Below, piece after piece: positions 61,208-64,000 of a stretch of 64,000 nucleotides of DNA (the first letter of the stretch is position 1; every line of letters begins with the position of its first letter). The stretch comes from Geosiphon pyriformis (taxonomy: Eukaryota > Glomeromycota > Glomeromycetes > Archaeosporales > Geosiphonaceae), in contig JAAOMT010000664.1 of assembly GCA_016748015.1 (NCBI GenBank), positions 1,298,047 through 1,362,046 of the forward strand. Reading direction: 5' to 3'. Both the position numbers and the translations under genes were made by a program. The notes beneath the pieces are model-generated. The model was not told the DNA's origin. It saw nothing but the letters and a program-made list of their open reading frames with translations, and searched no databases.

Positions 61208-61615
61208 CTAGAACTTGGATGTGGTATCTTTCCTAAGATTCTTTCCATCCCATATTTAGCTTCTTTTTTCTTTACAAAACTGTTCGAGTTTAGCATGCAA
61301 GTCATCATCTCCACTTGTCTCTTTTATTGAATAATTAGTTGAGCTGGCCTCATTAATATATTGAGCGAGTCAGATATTCAAATGGATTTCGTTTTCAAAT
61401 TTCTTCTCTGATAGTTGATTCAAAACATTATTTTCGGACATAGGCATTATTTGTTATTTGCGCAAGGGCAATCCTTGGGCATGCATGTTCCAGATTTCAT
61501 ATATTCAATGAGTTGAAGTGTAATATCTATTGGTCATTGTTATAGCCACATTTTTAACTCTTTTTCGGGATTGTATGATTTCCTCAAATGTTTCTGGAGA
61601 TAAATAAGATGTACC
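61208..61615 (-). pseudogene. broken gene fragment, unrecognised, C-to-T type stops
   Basis: From 61615 downwards one minus-strand frame reads TSYLSPETFEEIIQSRKRV, KNVAITMTNRYYTSTH, then YEIWNMHAQGLPLRK, NVLNQLSEKKFENEIHLNI, LAQYINEASSTNYSIKETSG and LHAKLEQFCKEKRS, separated by single stops (TGA, TAA, TGA, TAA). Each stop could derive from Arg, Gln or Trp codons by one C-to-T or G-to-A change. Composition is gene-like. The family is not recognised; the first residues may follow an intron acceptor (GTGCAG at the 5' edge). Confidence 0.6.
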
Positions 61616-61789
61616 TGCACAATAATATTCAGCTGTTATGCATTTCATTCTTTTTTTGTAATTGGGTATTTATAAGTAATTATATATAATATCTAATATT
61701 AATAATTTTGTTATTTATCTTATATTTTTTAAATATATCAATAAGTATGTCACTGTTATTTCCCATAATATTTATTATTATTATTTATT

Positions 61790-62681
61790 ATGGATAATGT
61801 GAAAGACCTTAAGAAAGAATTATATAACATCCTCCAAGATTCTTCAGAGATACTTGGCTATAATAGTAACTTGCGGAATAAGTATGGGGAGCGAGAAAAA
61901 GATTTTAATCGGGAGATGGAGAGGTGGGATCAGGAGAGAAAAAAATGGTGCCAGAATCTAGTGGGTGATTAAGCCGCTCCAGATTAAGATAAATTCATTG
62001 AAAGATAAGTTAGCTTCAGGCCAGAATGATCTATCTTCAGCCCAAAAGGTCTCATCGAAGAAAATAACTGAATTAGAATACATAAAAGATGAATTGACAT
62101 CAAAAGTCAACGAGTTGGAGCTATTGAAATCGGAATCTGTAATTGGAGGAGGTAATGAGGAGCAGAGGAAGCAGAGGAAGCAGAGCTTTGAGTCCTTGAC
62201 TCACCCCATTGTGCCTACAATAAAAAATATAATGAATTCCAAAGAACAGGGATTAGAGTCTCCAATTCATGATATTTCAACAATTAGCAAACCTAGAAAG
62301 AATCTTCACGAATTTTTTCACAAAAATCTTTTATACCGGATCCAGAGTAATGTTTCTTCTGATGTAACATCTTAGGATATATAGATAAAGTCTAATCTAT
62401 TACCGCCCAATAATGAAACTTCGTATCTTGTACAACAGGGAACTCATACTCCCTCTCTGATCGAGTAATCACATCCACAGATTTCAGTGGTAGGTAAAAA
62501 AGCAGTTCCTATTATAGCAAGTATTTTTATGTCACCGCTATTTTTTACCTTGTTGGTAATCGCAGTTGTGTATTATATGATCCTAAAACGTATTTGGAAT
62601 GAAAAGAAGGGTCGAGCGAAGTGGGAAGCAGAGCATCATTTCTCCAGAAATAGCTTTGAGGCTCTGCCTCTCAGTATGTAA
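61790..62681 (+). pseudogene. coiled-coil plus transmembrane protein gene, probably broken
   Basis: The first frame (61790-61972) gives a charged helix (DVKDL-like start, REKDFNREMERWDQERKKW). A shift of one base near 61960 leads to a second frame with heptad-like text (INSLKDKLASGQNDLSS, KKITELEYIKDELTSKVNEL). Near 62373-62470 this frame has TAG, TAG and TAA. It continues with a hydrophobic membrane segment (IIASIFMSPLFFTLLVIAVV) and a basic cytoplasmic tail to the stop at 62681. The three stops could be removed by an in-phase intron (GTAACA at 62364 to CCACAG at about 62480), or they are Gln codons mutated by C-to-T. I favour a pseudogene because of the separate frameshift. Family not recognised. 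Confidence 0.55.
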
Positions 62682-62832
62682 ATCTATATCGGATATGTAA
62701 AATCTATTTCGGGACGGGATTGATATAAATAAGATATGAAAATAGTTAAAAAATATAAAGGATCAGAGATTAATAGTATATTAATAAAGAAACTGTGGGA
62801 CTTGGATTGGCATTTCGAGGTGGATGTGTGTT

Positions 62833-62864
62833 AGCTTGCTCTAATGCCTGCATTAGAGCAAGCT
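62833..62864. repeat. perfect 14-bp hairpin with 4-nt loop
   Basis: AGCTTGCTCTAATG and CATTAGAGCAAGCT are exact reverse complements around a CCTG loop, followed by a T-rich run (CTTTTGTTT). It lies about 150 bp downstream of the coiled-coil/membrane gene. It may be a small TIR relic or an RNA structure. Confidence 0.75.
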
Positions 62865-62917
62865 TTTGTTTACGATTGTAATATTTCTCAACGTCAGTAA
62901 TAGATGAATAAGAGGCT

Positions 62918-63157
62918 TCACACCCCATAAATCATTCTTTGTAAAAGGTATTTTGGCTTGGATAAAATGAAAATATCTTGGTATCCCATTCGACTCTCTC
63001 TTACTACTTGACGCGTCCATTGCTTGCTTAATTCCTCCAGAATATACAGTATTCTAATGGTATAAAAAATGTGGAATGAAAAGTTGCTAGCGCAATAAAA
63101 AAATGAGACACTTGTTTGAATGACATATAAATTTTCTTTTGTAAGACTACTGATCAA
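62918..63157 (-). other. open frame of unclear status
   Basis: A 79-codon frame whose C-terminal half looks protein-like (EELSKQWTRQVVRESRMGYQ, DIFILSKPKYLLQRM) while the N-terminal part lies in the left arm of the palindrome at 63126-63214. It might be the last exon of a minus-strand gene. No family recognised. Confidence 0.3.
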
Positions 63158-63214
63158 ATCGCCATCATGACGTCAGATGGCAGTGATCAGCAGTCTTACA
63201 AAAGAAAATTTATA
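63126..63214. repeat. ~89-bp imperfect palindrome centred on a CRE site
   Basis: The left arm (63126-63166) and right arm (63176-63214) pair along about 36 positions (TATAAATTTTCTTTTGTAAG on the left against its complement on the right), with a two-base bulge. The 9-nt centre holds TGACGTCA (63168-63175), itself a perfect CRE/ATF bZIP palindrome. Composition is gene-like. It overlaps the first codons of the small split gene starting 63167. Confidence 0.82.
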
Positions 63215-63600
63215 CGTGTGTTTTTGTTTTGGGATGGCAGTTTGGAAAATTATTTTATTTTATTTCTTCTAACTCACAATGATCATTTAGCTCTTGTCAC
63301 TTATCTGACCTCAAACTTTCATAGATTTAACGCCATTGAAGGCCACTCTCAATAAGCGACCATATGAGAAGGAAGAACTTTAGCTGTAAGTCCCGTTTTT
63401 CTACCTGCTACGTATCACTTTACAATAAGAGATTCTTAACTTTTCTTTCTTTATATGGTAAATTTATCCAAGACGTCTCTATAGTATGTGCATTTAGGGA
63501 GACGATTGAAGAGTTGTCATCAAAAATTGAAGAGAAACTTGCAGTGAAGGTGCCCTCTATGTGTAATATTAATCCGACACCTAATATTTTTAAATATTGA
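63167..63600 (+). CDS. candidate three-exon gene, possibly with one stop mutation
   Basis: Exons 63167-63239, 63325-63385 and 63498-63600 join in phase: MTSDGSDQQSYKRKFIRVFL, FWDGNLTPLKATLNKRPYEK, then a short acidic end of exon 2 (EEL), and LETIEELSSKIEEKLAVKVP, ending NPTPNIFKY. Introns would be GTTTGG...ATAG (85 bp) and GTAAGT...TTAG (112 bp). One TAG at 63381-63383 sits two bases before the second donor; a C-to-T change from CAG would explain it. The protein would be about 78 residues. I do not recognise it; a small ubiquitin-fold/PB1-like domain is a guess from the basic start and acidic end. The start ATG is in the centre of the palindrome. Confidence 0.42.
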
Positions 63601-63702
63601 GTTTCTATTCCTGCTAAAGCCATTCTATTTTTTTTCTTTTCAATAAACCACCTTGATGATTAGAAATATTTGGCCTGCTATTTTTTTCTCTATTCTTTTT
63701 TT

Positions 63703-64000
63703 ACCCACATTGTCCATGCGGTCCTCAGACGGTGGATAATGCCTGGAAGTGTGAAGAAGAGATGTCATGCTTGTCCTCAGACAGTGACCTTTTCAACACA
63801 ATCCTGTTTACTGGTTTACCCTCAGGTGATCAGTCGGCAGAAGTGCAAGTGGAAAGATCTCACTTACCCTCAGGTGGTGAACTTTCTACTTGTAAAGGTA
63901 AGCCACCAAGTTTTGTGTGGTCCTCAGACAGCAAATTGGTGGCGAATTTTTCTCTACCCACATTGTCCATGCGGTCCTCAGACGGTGGATAATGCCTGGA
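63703..64000 (+). repeat. ~50-bp periodic CCTCAG repeat, with a 45-bp exact duplication 253 bp apart
   Basis: CCTCAG recurs at 63723, 63775, 63820, 63868, 63922 and 63976, i.e. every 45-54 bp, in contexts like GTCCTCAGACRGTG and CCCTCAGGTGRT. The 45 bp from 63703 (ACCCACATTGTCCATGCGGT...) return at 63956 and run to the window edge. The frame 63732-63992 translates the array as repeats of about 17 residues (LSSDSDL, LPSGDQS, LPSGGEL, WSSDSKL, RSSDGG). The array probably continues beyond the window. Coding or not is open. Confidence 0.8.

Noticed and set aside
1-64000. tRNA, rRNA or other structured RNA genes
   Set aside because: I scanned for tRNA-like clover patterns and GC-rich RNA blocks in the gene islands and found none I could support; a covariance-model search would be needed to exclude them.

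Overview
The window looks like nuclear DNA of an arbuscular mycorrhizal fungus (Glomeromycotina). The host genes are split by many short GT-AG introns (about 55-200 bp). Most of the rest is extremely AT-rich and packed with decayed transposons whose ORF1/endonuclease/RT/RNase H layout and wording match retroelement proteins I know from Rhizophagus and Gigaspora-type genomes. The genus is not resolved. Homology statements rest on reading by eye and memory; no search was run.

Layout. 1-2.9 kb is a gene island: the 3' end of an unrecognised gene, a complete nine-exon TRM7/FTSJ1-type tRNA 2'-O-methyltransferase, and a small convergent intron-bearing gene. 3-17.8 kb is a transposon graveyard: a dispersed ~840-bp repeat, traces of a pogo/CENP-B-type transposase, non-LTR ORF1 remnants, a 5'-truncated non-LTR tail, and a minus-strand Ty3/gypsy copy whose RT frame is split by an opposite-strand solo LTR with a target-site duplication. 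17.8-24.6 kb is a nearly full-length non-LTR element (copy 1), the least decayed of its family here. 25.5-31.0 kb holds the key host gene: a 20-exon, 1244-residue DNMT1-like cytosine-5 DNA methyltransferase (RFTS-like, two BAH, complete catalytic motifs) with a CGCG-rich, MCB/E2F-like promoter. 31.7-38.4 kb is a second, much older, inverted copy of the same non-LTR element, followed by another 3' fragment and a 57-bp satellite array. 41-61 kb is more graveyard: a second non-LTR family, further LTR/gypsy pieces, Tc1/mariner fragments and more copies of the first family. From 61.2 kb composition becomes gene-like again, with pseudogenes carrying C-to-T type stops, a coiled-coil/membrane protein locus, a CRE-centred ~89-bp palindrome, a small split gene and a ~50-bp periodic repeat at the edge.

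Theme. Decay of every retroelement is dominated by C-to-T/G-to-A change: tryptophan codons become TGA/TAG, glutamine codons become TAG/TAA, and catalytic aspartates become asparagine. A DNA methyltransferase able to support repeat methylation lies between two copies of the element in different stages of this decay, so the window shows both a plausible mutagenic or silencing machinery and its targets.
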